A DNA stretch of 64,000 nt from contig CAVVXS010000007.1 of NCBI GenBank assembly GCA_963752225.1, positions 620,001 through 684,000 of the forward strand, in the 5' to 3' direction. This DNA is from JBBROS01 sp963752225 (GTDB lineage Bacteria; Pseudomonadota; Alphaproteobacteria; Acetobacterales; Acetobacteraceae). A program made the position numbers and the translations under genes. The notes below the pieces were generated by a model that worked only from the letters and a program-made list of their open reading frames with translations, did not search any database and had not been told where the DNA came from. Every line of letters starts with the position of its first letter. The first letter of the stretch is position 1. Of the stretch, positions 34,883 to 43,167 are shown piece by piece.

Positions 34883-35370
34883 CGGGCCGCCATGTTCGCG
34901 AAACCAGGGGGAAGGGTCAACGCATCCCGACGCACGACCACGACACCGGCGGCGATATCGTGCAGGGCGCGGTGACGGACGGTGAACAAAGCCGCCAGCA
35001 GCGGCCAGAAGCCGATCGACAGAGTGAGCCACAGCAGGCCCGTGAACACGACCGATTGCGCGAGGCTCGGCGGCCCGAGATCGTCGTCCCGCCGCACCGT
35101 CAGGCCCAGCATGGATTGGCCCGGCGTCGCATGGCGCCGCCCGGCGACGAACAGGATGTGATAGGCGAGCGGCACCGCCGGCAGCAGCGCCATCAGCACG
35201 AAGCCGAGGCCCAACGTCACGACGCCCAGCACGAGCAGCACCACCCAGAGCGCCGACGCGAGCACGGCGATAAACACGAAATCGATGATCCAGGCCCAAG
35301 CGCGGCGCCACAGCACCCCTTCGATCAGGGCCGTGTCGTCGAGCGAGATGGGCAGTCCGCTGTAGCTCAT
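34879..35370 (-). CDS. RDD family membrane protein
   Basis: 163-residue membrane protein with three to four helices. The family name motif appears in the first helix region (WRRAWAWIIDFVFIAVLASALW, with conserved Arg and Asp), then GRRHATPGQSMLGLTVRRDD, where TPGxxMLGL is a strong RDD signature, and the last part RHRALHDIAAGVVVVRRD completes the fold. Function is unknown; some RDD proteins act as ion antiporters. It overlaps both neighbours by ATGA (penicillin acylase upstream, bpt downstream), so the three are co-translated. Confidence 0.88.
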   Translation of the reverse strand: MSYSGLPISLDDTALIEGVLWRRAWAWIIDFVFIAVLASALWVVLLVLGVVTLGLGFVLMALLPAVPLAYHILFVAGRRHATPGQSMLGLTVRRDDDLGPPSLAQSVVFTGLLWLTLSIGFWPLLAALFTVRHRALHDIAAGVVVVRRDALTLPPGFANMAAR

Positions 35371-37625
35371 GGGTGCAATTCGATCGTGTCCGCGGTCTTG
35401 GCCGAGGGGCCGAGCCGGATCGTATCACCGATCCGCCATGACTGGAGCGTGCTGGACGCGTCACGCGTGAAGGGGTTGCCGGATTGCCCCGGCGCCAGCG
35501 CGAAAAGGCTCCGGTCCAGGTTGGAAAGATCGTAGACGCCGCGAAATGCTGCCCCGTGCACCGACTCCCAGCCGGGCGAGCGCGGGCTGCCGCGGAACAG
35601 GGTGGTGTCGTCGCCGGGCTGGTCGACCGTCCATGTGAACAGCCGGCCGATCAGCGGCAGGCGGCCGAGCAAGGCATGCTGGAACTCCGCTTCGTGCACC
35701 GAGCCCCAGGTCGCATCGCCGGCGTCCTTCACCGCTTGCGCCAAGGTCCGGGACAGCGTCGCGCCGCAATCCCGCCCGCACCACGTGGCTTCCTCCGGCC
35801 CGAGCGCACGGGCGACCATGTCCGAGGTGGGCCCAGCCAGGAACCGGTCCACCCCCTCGCGCTCCAGCAGCGCCGCCTCGAGCCGCCGCATCCAGGCGTT
35901 GAACAACAGCGGCTGGGTCCAGTCGGCCCGCATGCTGCCGTCCCACCGCCGCAGCACGCCCAGCACGCGGCGGGAGTCGGCGTCCTCGGGTTCGGTCTGC
36001 AGCAGGCGGGGCAGTACCGCGAGGGCAAACGGGCTGACCCCGTCGACCTGCATCTGCGCGAAGCTCGCGACGGTGTGGGTGCTGCGTGTCTCGAGCAGGG
36101 CGCGGATGCGCTGCGCGCGCCAGTCGCCGAACCAGTCCTGACCCATGAACACCGGGAAGTCGGGCGGCGCCACCCGCTCGTTGGCATTCAGCAGATGGCC
36201 GCTCGGCGGGTCGATCTGGTGCGGCAGACGGTCACCCTCGGCGAAACCGGTCCAGTCATGCGCGCCGTCGGCGCCCGGAACCGGCAAGGTGCCGTCGCCG
36301 GCGCGGCGCAGCGGAACGCGGCCGGTGGTGAACTGCCCGATGTCCTTGCCGTCGGCCACCAGCAGGTTTTGCACGGGAGCGCTGATCTGCGCCGCCGCCT
36401 TTTGCGCGTCGGCGACCGTTGTCGCGCGGTTGAGCGTCAGCAGCCCGTCCGGCGCGGTGTCGTGCGGGGCCAGGTTGGCCATCGCCACCGCGAGGATCGG
36501 GCCATCCTGCCCATCGACGTCGCTGAGCACCGGCCCGTGCCGGGTCTCGCGCACGTGCTGCACCACGTCGTCCTGGAACCGCACCAGGATGGTTTCATCG
36601 CGGCTGGTGAAAGGCTGCGGGCCGTCGGGCGTGGCGTAATGGTCGTCGCCGGCCGCGGTCTCGACAAACACGTCCTGGGTGTCGGCGCCGGTGGTGGTAA
36701 AGGTCCAGGCGACATGGCCGTTATGGCCGAGGATCAGGAACGGAACGCCGGGCGCGGTGGCGCCGGCCAGCACGCCGTCGGGCGTCTCGATGCGGGCCAA
36801 GTACCAGATCGCCGGCATGGAGAAGCCGAGATGCGGGTCGCCGGCCAGCAGCGGGGCACCGGTGGCGCTGTGCTCGCCGGTCACCGCCCATTCGTTGCTG
36901 GCTTCCGAGGGCAAGGTGAACGGTTCCGGGAAGGCCGGCACCGTGGCGGCCAAGCGCGCGGCGGCGTCGCCCAGCGAGGCGGCTGGCCCAGGCGTCGCGT
37001 CATGCGCCGGCCACAAGGCCCGCACCTTGTCGGCCGGCATGTGGCCCAGCAGCGCGGCGCGGCTGAGTTCCTGGCGCCAATTGCCCGACAACCAGATCGC
37101 CATCGTCTTGCCCCAGAGCAGGCTATCCACCGGCGTCCACGGCTCCGGCGGACCAGAGACGACGAACTCCGGCGCGGCAAAGCGGCCACGCAGGTCGATC
37201 CAGGCGTTGACCCCGCGCGCATAGGCGTCGAGCAACGCCCGTGTCTCGGCACTCAGCCCCGGCAGGTCCGACTCCGCCCGGCGGCGCAGCCCGATAATGC
37301 GCATGGTGCGGTCGTAGCGCACCGTGGGCGAACCGGCGATTTCCGACAGCCGGCCCGACGCGGCGCGCCGCATCATGTCCATCTGGAACATGCGATCGCG
37401 GGCGTGCATGAAGCCGAGCGCGGTGGCCCCGTCGAGGGCGTTGGCGGCCTTGATCCGCGGAATGCCATCGGGGTCGAGGTCGAGGTGCACCGGCGCCGAC
37501 AGGCCGGGGATCGCGGCATGCAGGCCGGAGGTCGGCAGCGAATACCAGGCGAGCCCGCCGATGGCGCCGCCCAGCAATGCGACGAGCACGACGAGCCCGA
37601 TCAGCAGCCGGCCCAGGACGCGCAT
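35367..37625 (-). CDS. Penicillin acylase family protein (Ntn hydrolase)
   Basis: Periplasmic N-terminal nucleophile amidohydrolase, 752 residues, made as a precursor that cuts itself into two chains. An N-terminal signal/anchor helix (LLIGLVVLVALLGGAIGG) is followed by the A chain with GFMHARDRMFQMDMMRRAASGRL, then Ser243 in EASNEWAVTGEHSATG, which would be the first residue of the B chain and the nucleophile. AGDPHLGFSMPAIWY, GHNGHVAWTFTTTGADTQDVFVE and the C-terminal LSNLDRSLFALAPGQSGNPFTR are family blocks. Members hydrolyse beta-lactam side chains, acyl-homoserine lactones or other amides; the substrate here is open. Confidence 0.92.
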   Translation of the reverse strand: MRVLGRLLIGLVVLVALLGGAIGGLAWYSLPTSGLHAAIPGLSAPVHLDLDPDGIPRIKAANALDGATALGFMHARDRMFQMDMMRRAASGRLSEIAGSPTVRYDRTMRIIGLRRRAESDLPGLSAETRALLDAYARGVNAWIDLRGRFAAPEFVVSGPPEPWTPVDSLLWGKTMAIWLSGNWRQELSRAALLGHMPADKVRALWPAHDATPGPAASLGDAAARLAATVPAFPEPFTLPSEASNEWAVTGEHSATGAPLLAGDPHLGFSMPAIWYLARIETPDGVLAGATAPGVPFLILGHNGHVAWTFTTTGADTQDVFVETAAGDDHYATPDGPQPFTSRDETILVRFQDDVVQHVRETRHGPVLSDVDGQDGPILAVAMANLAPHDTAPDGLLTLNRATTVADAQKAAAQISAPVQNLLVADGKDIGQFTTGRVPLRRAGDGTLPVPGADGAHDWTGFAEGDRLPHQIDPPSGHLLNANERVAPPDFPVFMGQDWFGDWRAQRIRALLETRSTHTVASFAQMQVDGVSPFALAVLPRLLQTEPEDADSRRVLGVLRRWDGSMRADWTQPLLFNAWMRRLEAALLEREGVDRFLAGPTSDMVARALGPEEATWCGRDCGATLSRTLAQAVKDAGDATWGSVHEAEFQHALLGRLPLIGRLFTWTVDQPGDDTTLFRGSPRSPGWESVHGAAFRGVYDLSNLDRSLFALAPGQSGNPFTRDASSTLQSWRIGDTIRLGPSAKTADTIELHP

Positions 37626-37652
37626 CAGGCGGTTTGCATCAGCTTGGGGGCA

Positions 37653-38621
37653 TCAGTGGAGGAACGGCGCCTTGAGAATGCTGACGCGGTCGGTCGAGGC
37701 AATCGTGACGGCGGTGTTGCGGCTGCCACGGCCCAGGCTCACCTGCACCGAGGCGCCGGCCGGACCGGACGCCCAAACCGCCCGCCATAGCCCGGCGAGG
37801 TCCGGCACCTCGGTCCCGTTCACCGCCAGGATGCGGTCGCCGGCGCGCACGCCGGCTTTCTCCGCCGGGCCATTATCGGCGAGGCCGCCGACCACCAAGG
37901 CCTCGTCATCCTCCATCGCGTAGAGGCCGAGCCACGGCCGGGCCGGGCGGGTGACGCGGCCGTACGACAACAGCTCGTCGAGGATCGGCAGCAGCAGCTC
38001 GACCGGGACGACCATGTTCATGTCCTGCCGCCGGCCTTCGCCCCCTTGCTGCAGCACCAGCGAGCCGATGCCGAGCAGCGCGCCGTCCTTGCCGACCAGC
38101 GCTGCGCCGCCCCAGAACGGATGCGCCGGGCTGGTGAAAATGGCGTTGTCGAGCAAGTACTCCCAGTATCCAGCGAACTCCTGGCGGCTGGCGACCTTGG
38201 CGGCCACGGCTTGGCGCCGCCCGCCGGCGGCCGCAAACACCACCGGCTCGCCCAGGCGCGCCGCGGTGCTGTCGCCGAGCGACATCACCGGCAAATCGAG
38301 CTTGCCCAACGCCTGCACCAAGCCGAACCCGGTTTCCTGGTCGTAGGCCATGGCATGCCCGGGGACCGCCTGCCCGTCAGTGGTCGAGAGCCAGACCGTG
38401 TCGGCTTCGGTGATCAGGTAGCCAATCGTGAGGAACACGCCGGGACGGATATGCACCGCGCTGCCCGCCCGCTCGGTGCCGAGCGTGCTGGCCGTGAACG
38501 CGTCGTCGGGAACGGTCGCGCGCAGGGCCACGACCGAGCGCAGCGTGCGGTCGAGATCGAACGCGTAGTCGGCCGGTTTCGGCATCAGCGTGGGCGAGAT
38601 GTTGCGGTCGGACTTCGTCAT
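37653..38621 (-). CDS. HtrA-like trypsin-fold protein with PDZ domain, catalytic triad replaced
   Basis: 322-residue protein with a trypsin-like domain (about 25-235) and one PDZ domain (about 240-320, PWLGLYAM, GPAEKAGVRAGDRILAVNGTEV). Aligned by eye to HtrA/DegP, the three catalytic residues are missing: the TNxHV His position is Tyr68 (FLTIGYLITEA), the Asp of TDLAV is Gly98 (ETGFGLVQA), and the Ser of GNSGG is Trp170 (PFWGGAAL). It also has no obvious signal peptide. It therefore looks like a pseudoprotease, perhaps a chaperone or regulator. ATG at 38621 is preferred over TTG at 38630, which lies inside the upstream gene's stop. Confidence 0.75.
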   Translation of the reverse strand: MTKSDRNISPTLMPKPADYAFDLDRTLRSVVALRATVPDDAFTASTLGTERAGSAVHIRPGVFLTIGYLITEADTVWLSTTDGQAVPGHAMAYDQETGFGLVQALGKLDLPVMSLGDSTAARLGEPVVFAAAGGRRQAVAAKVASRQEFAGYWEYLLDNAIFTSPAHPFWGGAALVGKDGALLGIGSLVLQQGGEGRRQDMNMVVPVELLLPILDELLSYGRVTRPARPWLGLYAMEDDEALVVGGLADNGPAEKAGVRAGDRILAVNGTEVPDLAGLWRAVWASGPAGASVQVSLGRGSRNTAVTIASTDRVSILKAPFLH

Positions 38622-38626
38622 CGTGG

Positions 38627-40138
38627 TCAAGCGTAGTTCACCATGATGGTTTTTTTATGCATGAAGTGCTCGAGCATCAACTCCAAACTGGCTTCCTTGC
38701 CCAGGCCGCTCGATTTCACGCCGCCGTAAGACAGGTTGGCCTGCACCACCAGGTTCTGGTTGATCTGCACTAACCCGGCTTCCATGCGGTGCGCGAGGTC
38801 GAGCCCGACCTTGAGGTTGTTGGTCCACAACGAGGCGGCCAGGCCGTACTCGGTGCCGTTGGCCTGGGCGAGCACCGTCTCGGCGTCGTCGAACGGGAAT
38901 ACCACCGTCACCGGGCCAAAGATCTCCTCCTGCACCAGCCGGCTCTCGTTGGGCAGGTCGGTGAAGATGTGCGGGCGGATGAACAGACCCTTGGTCAATG
39001 CCGGGTCACTGGGCATCGCCGAGCAGGCGCGGCCATGGGCGCCGGCCGTTTCGAGCCCTTCCTTGATGAAGCCCTCGACCTTGGCAAACTGGTCGTGGCT
39101 GATGATGGTGCCGATATCGGTCGCCTCGTCCAGCGGATCGCCCATTTTCATCGCGTCCACCTTGGCCGCGAGCGCGTCCACGAACTTCTGATAGATCGGC
39201 CGCTCGACGTAGATGCGGCTGGCGGCGGTGCAGCTCTGGCCCTGGCGGGTGAAGCGCATCGAGGTAACAGCGCCCATGACGGTCTTCTCGAAGTCGCAGT
39301 CGGCGAACACCACCATTGGGCTCTTGCCGCCCAGCTCGAGCGTGACCGGGATCAGCTTTTCGGCCGCCGCCTTGCTGACGATGCGGCCCACCTCGACCGA
39401 GCCGGTGAAGGTCACCTTGCGCACCAGGGGATGCTCGACCAGCGGCGCGCCGCAGTCCGGGCCGAAGCCGCTCAGCATGTTGAAGCAGCCGGGCGGCAGG
39501 ATGCGGTTCATCAGCTCGCAAATCCGTAGCACCGTCAGCGGCGCTTCCTCAGCCGACTTCACCACCACCGTGTTGCCGGCCACCAGCGCGGGCGCCACCT
39601 TCAGCGCCATCAGCAGCATCGGCACGTTCCAAGGGATGATCGCGCCGACGACGCCCAGCGGCTCCCGCACCGTCACGCTGAGTACGTTGGGCGCGAACGG
39701 CACCGTCTCACCTTTGAGCTCGCCGCCGAGGCCAGCATACATCTCGAAGATGTCGGCCACCGCATTGGCCTCGACCCGGCTCTCGGTGCGCAGCGCCTTG
39801 CCGGTCTCGAGCGCGATCAGCCGGGCCAACTCCTCGACGTGATCCTTCAGCAGCGCCGCACATTGCCCGACCAGCGCGCCCCGCTTGCGGCTCGGCAGCT
39901 TGGCCCATTCCTTCTGCGCCCGGTGCGCGTCCTGCACGGCGGCGTCGACGTCCGCCGCGTCGCCTTCGGCGGCCTGGCCGACCTCGACCCCCGTCGCGGG
40001 ATTGACCACCGGAAAGGTCTTGCCGGACCGGGCGGGCACGAACCGGCCGCCGATGAAATGCTTGCCCGACAACGCGGTCGCCAACGCTCCCTGATCCAGG
40101 GTCACGGCGTCGGGGGTCGGGTGCGGGCGGTCCAGCAT
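38627..40138 (-). CDS. Aldehyde dehydrogenase family protein
   Basis: NAD(P)+-dependent aldehyde dehydrogenase of 503 residues. NAD-binding text GVVGAIIPWNVPMLLMALKVAPALVAGN-type, the glycine motif FTGSVEVG, the catalytic Glu in TLELGGKSPMVVF and catalytic Cys near residue 300 in RQGQSCTAASR are all present, as is the C-terminal GGVKSSGLGKEASLE. The overall pattern is that of the broad betaine/succinate-semialdehyde group, so the aldehyde cannot be named. It is divergent from a CoA transferase gene (96 bp between starts) and ends six bases before the HtrA-like start. Confidence 0.93.
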   Translation of the reverse strand: MLDRPHPTPDAVTLDQGALATALSGKHFIGGRFVPARSGKTFPVVNPATGVEVGQAAEGDAADVDAAVQDAHRAQKEWAKLPSRKRGALVGQCAALLKDHVEELARLIALETGKALRTESRVEANAVADIFEMYAGLGGELKGETVPFAPNVLSVTVREPLGVVGAIIPWNVPMLLMALKVAPALVAGNTVVVKSAEEAPLTVLRICELMNRILPPGCFNMLSGFGPDCGAPLVEHPLVRKVTFTGSVEVGRIVSKAAAEKLIPVTLELGGKSPMVVFADCDFEKTVMGAVTSMRFTRQGQSCTAASRIYVERPIYQKFVDALAAKVDAMKMGDPLDEATDIGTIISHDQFAKVEGFIKEGLETAGAHGRACSAMPSDPALTKGLFIRPHIFTDLPNESRLVQEEIFGPVTVVFPFDDAETVLAQANGTEYGLAASLWTNNLKVGLDLAHRMEAGLVQINQNLVVQANLSYGGVKSSGLGKEASLELMLEHFMHKKTIMVNYA

Positions 40139-40234
40139 CGTGCTTTGCTCTCTAGGGCTAGTTTAGCTATCGCTGCTGCCGACAATGGACCTGGGCCCAG
40201 CCTGGAACAAGAGTACCGAGGAAGCGGATTTGCC

Positions 40235-41461
40235 ATGACCGATGCTGCCACCGCCCGTGAGCCGACCGGCCCGTTAAAGGGTTTGAAGGTGTTCGACCTG
40301 ACCCGGGTGCTGGCGGGGCCGACCTGTGCGCAGATGCTGGGCGACATGGGCGCCGACATCATCAAGATCGAACGCCCCGGCGCCGGCGACGACACCCGCG
40401 GCTTCGCACCGCCCTTCATGCCCGACACGAAGGAAAGTGCCTACTTCGTTGGCGTCAACCGGAACAAGCGCAGCGTGACGCTCGATATCGGTAAACCTGA
40501 AGGCCAGGCAGTGGCACTGGAGCTGATCGCCCAATGCGACATCCTGGTCGAGAACTTCAAGGTCGGCGCGCTGGCCAAGTACGGCCTCGGCTATGAGCAG
40601 CTGCATGCCAAGTTTCCGGGCCTGATCTACTGCAGCATCACCGGGTTCGGGCAGACCGGCCCTTACGCGCCGCGCCCCGGTTATGACGGGCTGGTGCAGG
40701 CGATGGGCGGGGTGATGAGCCTGACCGGCGAGCCGGACGGGCTGCCGATGAAGGTCGGCATCCCGGTCGCCGACCTGTTTGCCGGGCTCTATGGCTGCAT
40801 CGGCGTGCTGGCAGCGCTGCGGCACCGCGAGGCGACCGGGCACGGGCAGCAGGTCGACATTGGCATGCTCGACACCCATGTCGCCTGGCTCGCCAATCAG
40901 GGCATGAACTACCTGGCTACCGGCCAAAATCCTGCCCGGCTGGGCAACGACCATCCCAACATCGTTCCCTACCAGGTGTTCCCGACCGAGGACGGGTTCA
41001 TCGTCCTGTCAATCGGCAACGACCCGACGTTCAAGCGCTTCTGCGACCATTTCGGCTTGGAGCACCTGCTGGCTGACGAGCGGTTCGCGACCAACGCCGC
41101 CCGGGTCAGCAACCGCAAACTGGTCACGGACACGCTGACGCCGGTGATGCAGGGGCAAAAGACCGACTGGTGGGTCGATCGGCTGGAGGCGCTCAAGATC
41201 GGCTGCGGGCCGATCAATACGCTGGAGAAGGTGTTTGCCGACCCGCATGTGCAGGCGCGCGGCGTGGTTGTGGATATGCCGCATGCCGCGACCGAGCGCG
41301 GGGTAAAGGTGATCGCCAACCCGGTAAGGCTCAGCGAAACGCCGGCGGATTACCGGCTGCCGCCGCCGACGCTGGGCCAGCATACCGAGGCGGTGCTGTC
41401 GGACGTGCTCGGCTACGATGCCGGGCGGATCGCCTTGCTGCGCGAAGCGGGAGTAATCTAA
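40235..41461 (+). CDS. CaiB/BaiF family CoA transferase
   Basis: Family III CoA transferase of 408 residues. The start PLKGLKVFDLTRVLAGPTCAQMLGDMGADIIKIERPGAGD-like text, NKRSVTLDI, the active-site Asp near residue 151 in PGYDGLVQAMGGVMSLTG, and GQQVDIGMLDTHVAWLANQ are typical; the C-terminal half has GCGPINTLEKVFADPHVQARG. It moves CoA between an acyl-CoA donor and a carboxylic acid such as formate, oxalate, carnitine or a dicarboxylate; the pair is unknown. The ATG at 40235 starts where family members do; the upstream frame overlaps the divergent dehydrogenase. Confidence 0.93.
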   Translation: MTDAATAREPTGPLKGLKVFDLTRVLAGPTCAQMLGDMGADIIKIERPGAGDDTRGFAPPFMPDTKESAYFVGVNRNKRSVTLDIGKPEGQAVALELIAQCDILVENFKVGALAKYGLGYEQLHAKFPGLIYCSITGFGQTGPYAPRPGYDGLVQAMGGVMSLTGEPDGLPMKVGIPVADLFAGLYGCIGVLAALRHREATGHGQQVDIGMLDTHVAWLANQGMNYLATGQNPARLGNDHPNIVPYQVFPTEDGFIVLSIGNDPTFKRFCDHFGLEHLLADERFATNAARVSNRKLVTDTLTPVMQGQKTDWWVDRLEALKIGCGPINTLEKVFADPHVQARGVVVDMPHAATERGVKVIANPVRLSETPADYRLPPPTLGQHTEAVLSDVLGYDAGRIALLREAGVI

Positions 41462-41497
41462 CGCCCGCACTCGATCGCGGCAGGATCGGGGGACGCG

Positions 41498-41520
41498 ATG
41501 GCCGGATCAAGTCCGGCCAT
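41498..41520. terminator. Perfect hairpin between convergent CoA transferase and HiPIP genes
   Basis: ATGGCCGGA (41498-41506), loop TCAAG, TCCGGCCAT (41512-41520): nine perfect pairs, 36 bp after the CoA transferase stop and 20 bp from the HiPIP stop. The position suits a bidirectional terminator. A very similar ATGGCCGG-rich palindrome is a frequent intergenic repeat in alphaproteobacteria (recalled, not checked), so it may be a dispersed repeat. Confidence 0.6.
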
Positions 41521-41540
41521 GACGTGCCTCGGTCGTTTGT

Positions 41541-41804
41541 TCAGCCTTCCTTGGGCGCGTAAGCCACGCACCAGCCCTTGGGGTTGATCGTGCCCTCGAC
41601 GATCTTGCAGCCGTTCGGCGCCACCCAGTTGACGCACTTGTCGCACTCGTTGCCGTCCTTCGGCCCGTCCTGATATTGGACGAGGTTCTTGGCGATCTTC
41701 TGATCCTGGGCTTTGGCCGTGCCGGCCAAGGCCGCACTGGCTGCGAGCAGCCCCAAACCGGTCCGCATCACACCGCGCCGCGACGAGTTATTAGAATGAT
41801 CCAT
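41541..41804 (-). CDS. hip: High-potential iron-sulfur protein (HiPIP)
   Basis: Small soluble [4Fe-4S] electron carrier, which in many purple bacteria reduces the photo-oxidised reaction centre. The 87-residue precursor has a Tat signal (SSRRGVMRTGLGLL, ending TAKA) consistent with export of a folded cluster protein; the mature part is about 55 residues. Four ligand cysteines are Cys54, Cys57, Cys66 and Cys79, spaced C-x2-C-x8-C-x12-C as in HiPIPs, with NPKGWCVAYAPKEG at the end. ATG at 41804 (GGGG seven bases upstream) is preferred to in-frame starts at 41852 and 41819. It follows hemA by 151 bp on the same strand. Confidence 0.92.
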   Translation of the reverse strand: MDHSNNSSRRGVMRTGLGLLAASAALAGTAKAQDQKIAKNLVQYQDGPKDGNECDKCVNWVAPNGCKIVEGTINPKGWCVAYAPKEG

Positions 41805-41955
41805 GGTCGTCCCCTTCATTGTCTCGGGCCCGCTCAATCTATGGGCGTGCATCCGAGATCGGCAACGCGCGCCGAGGGAGAAATATTCCAGACGGAGTTG
41901 GATACCGCTACGAGTTTAGTTGCGAATGCTTCGCAGTCTCGGGATTTGCACCATT

Positions 41956-43167
41956 CTAGGCTGCGCGTTGCAGGCCGATCTGCGCCCATACTTCCGACAA
42001 CGCCGCGACCAGATGGTCGATGTCGGCCTCGGTATGCAGCGGCGACGGCGTGATCCGCAGGCGCTCGGTCCCTTTCGGAACTGTCGGATAGTTGATCGGC
42101 TGGACATAAATACCGTACTGATCGAGCAGGGTGTCGCTGACCTGCTTGCACCGCACGGGATCGCCGACCATCACCGGCACGATATGGCTGGGGTTGTCGG
42201 CATGCGGTAGCCCGGCGGCGTCGAGCTTGGCCCGCAGCAGGGCCACGTTGCGCTGCTGCCCTTCCCGCTCGGCGCTGCTGGTCTTGAGGTGGCGCACGCT
42301 CGCCAGCGCACCGGCGGCGACGGCTGGGGGCAGGGCGGTGGTGAAGATGAAGCCCGAAGCGAATGAGCGCACGAAGTCGCACAGCGCCGCCGACCCGGCG
42401 ATGTAGCCGCCGATCACGCCGAAACCCTTGGCCAGCGTGCCGTTGATGCAGGTGATGCGATGGGCGAGTCCGTCGCGTTCGGCGATCCCGCCGCCATGCT
42501 CCCCATACAGCCCGACCGCGTGCACCTCGTCGAGGTAGCTCATAGCACCGTGGCGCTCGCACACGTCGAGGATCTCGGCCAAGGGCGCGATGTCGCCGTC
42601 CATCGAATAGACGCTCTCGAAGGCGACCAGCTTGGGGGCGTCCGGGTCGAGCTCGCCGAGCTTGCGGTCGAGGTCGGCCGGGCTGTTATGCGCCCAGATC
42701 TGCTTCTCCGTGCGGCTGTGTCGGATGCCCTCGATCATGGACGCGTGGTTGAGCGTGTCAGACAGGATGATGCAGCCGGGCATCATCGAGCCGAGCGTGC
42801 TGAGCGCCGCCCAGTTGGCCATGTAGCCGGAATTGAACAGGAGCGCCGACTCGGCCCCGTGCAGGCTCGCGAGCTCCTGCTCCAGCAGGACGTGGTAGTG
42901 GTTGGTGCCGGCAATATTGCGGGTGCCGCCGGCGCCGGCGCCGCACGCGTCGAGCGCCTCGTGCATCGCCGCCAGTACCTCGGGGTGCTGACCCATGCCG
43001 AGGTAGTCGTTGGAACACCAGACGGTGACGTCGTTGTTGTTGCGCCCGTCCACATGGGTCGCGCGGGGGAAGCTCCCGCGCTTGCGCTGCAGGTCGGCGA
43101 AGACCCGGTAGTTGCCGTCGCGCCGCAGGGTTTCGAGCTTGTTACGGAAGAAGTGCTGGTAGTCCAT
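41956..43167 (-). CDS. hemA: 5-aminolevulinate synthase
   Basis: PLP enzyme condensing glycine and succinyl-CoA to 5-aminolevulinate (C4 pathway), the entry to haem and bacteriochlorophyll. 403 residues; MDYQHFFRNKLETLRRDGNYR is the standard alphaproteobacterial start; GTRNIAGTNHYHVLLEQELA, SYLDEVHAVGLYG and the PLP lysine at 247 in NGTLAKGFGVIGGYI are diagnostic. It is the last gene of the bch-puh arm, and its start lies inside the 3' end of puhE (26-base overlap), so its transcription probably follows the photosynthesis operon. A second hemA elsewhere in the genome is possible. Confidence 0.97.
   Translation of the reverse strand: MDYQHFFRNKLETLRRDGNYRVFADLQRKRGSFPRATHVDGRNNNDVTVWCSNDYLGMGQHPEVLAAMHEALDACGAGAGGTRNIAGTNHYHVLLEQELASLHGAESALLFNSGYMANWAALSTLGSMMPGCIILSDTLNHASMIEGIRHSRTEKQIWAHNSPADLDRKLGELDPDAPKLVAFESVYSMDGDIAPLAEILDVCERHGAMSYLDEVHAVGLYGEHGGGIAERDGLAHRITCINGTLAKGFGVIGGYIAGSAALCDFVRSFASGFIFTTALPPAVAAGALASVRHLKTSSAEREGQQRNVALLRAKLDAAGLPHADNPSHIVPVMVGDPVRCKQVSDTLLDQYGIYVQPINYPTVPKGTERLRITPSPLHTEADIDHLVAALSEVWAQIGLQRAA

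Noticed and set aside
35484..37790. 768-codon plus-strand open frame opposite the penicillin acylase gene
   Set aside because: Low-complexity Arg/His/Gly text with no motif; antisense shadow.
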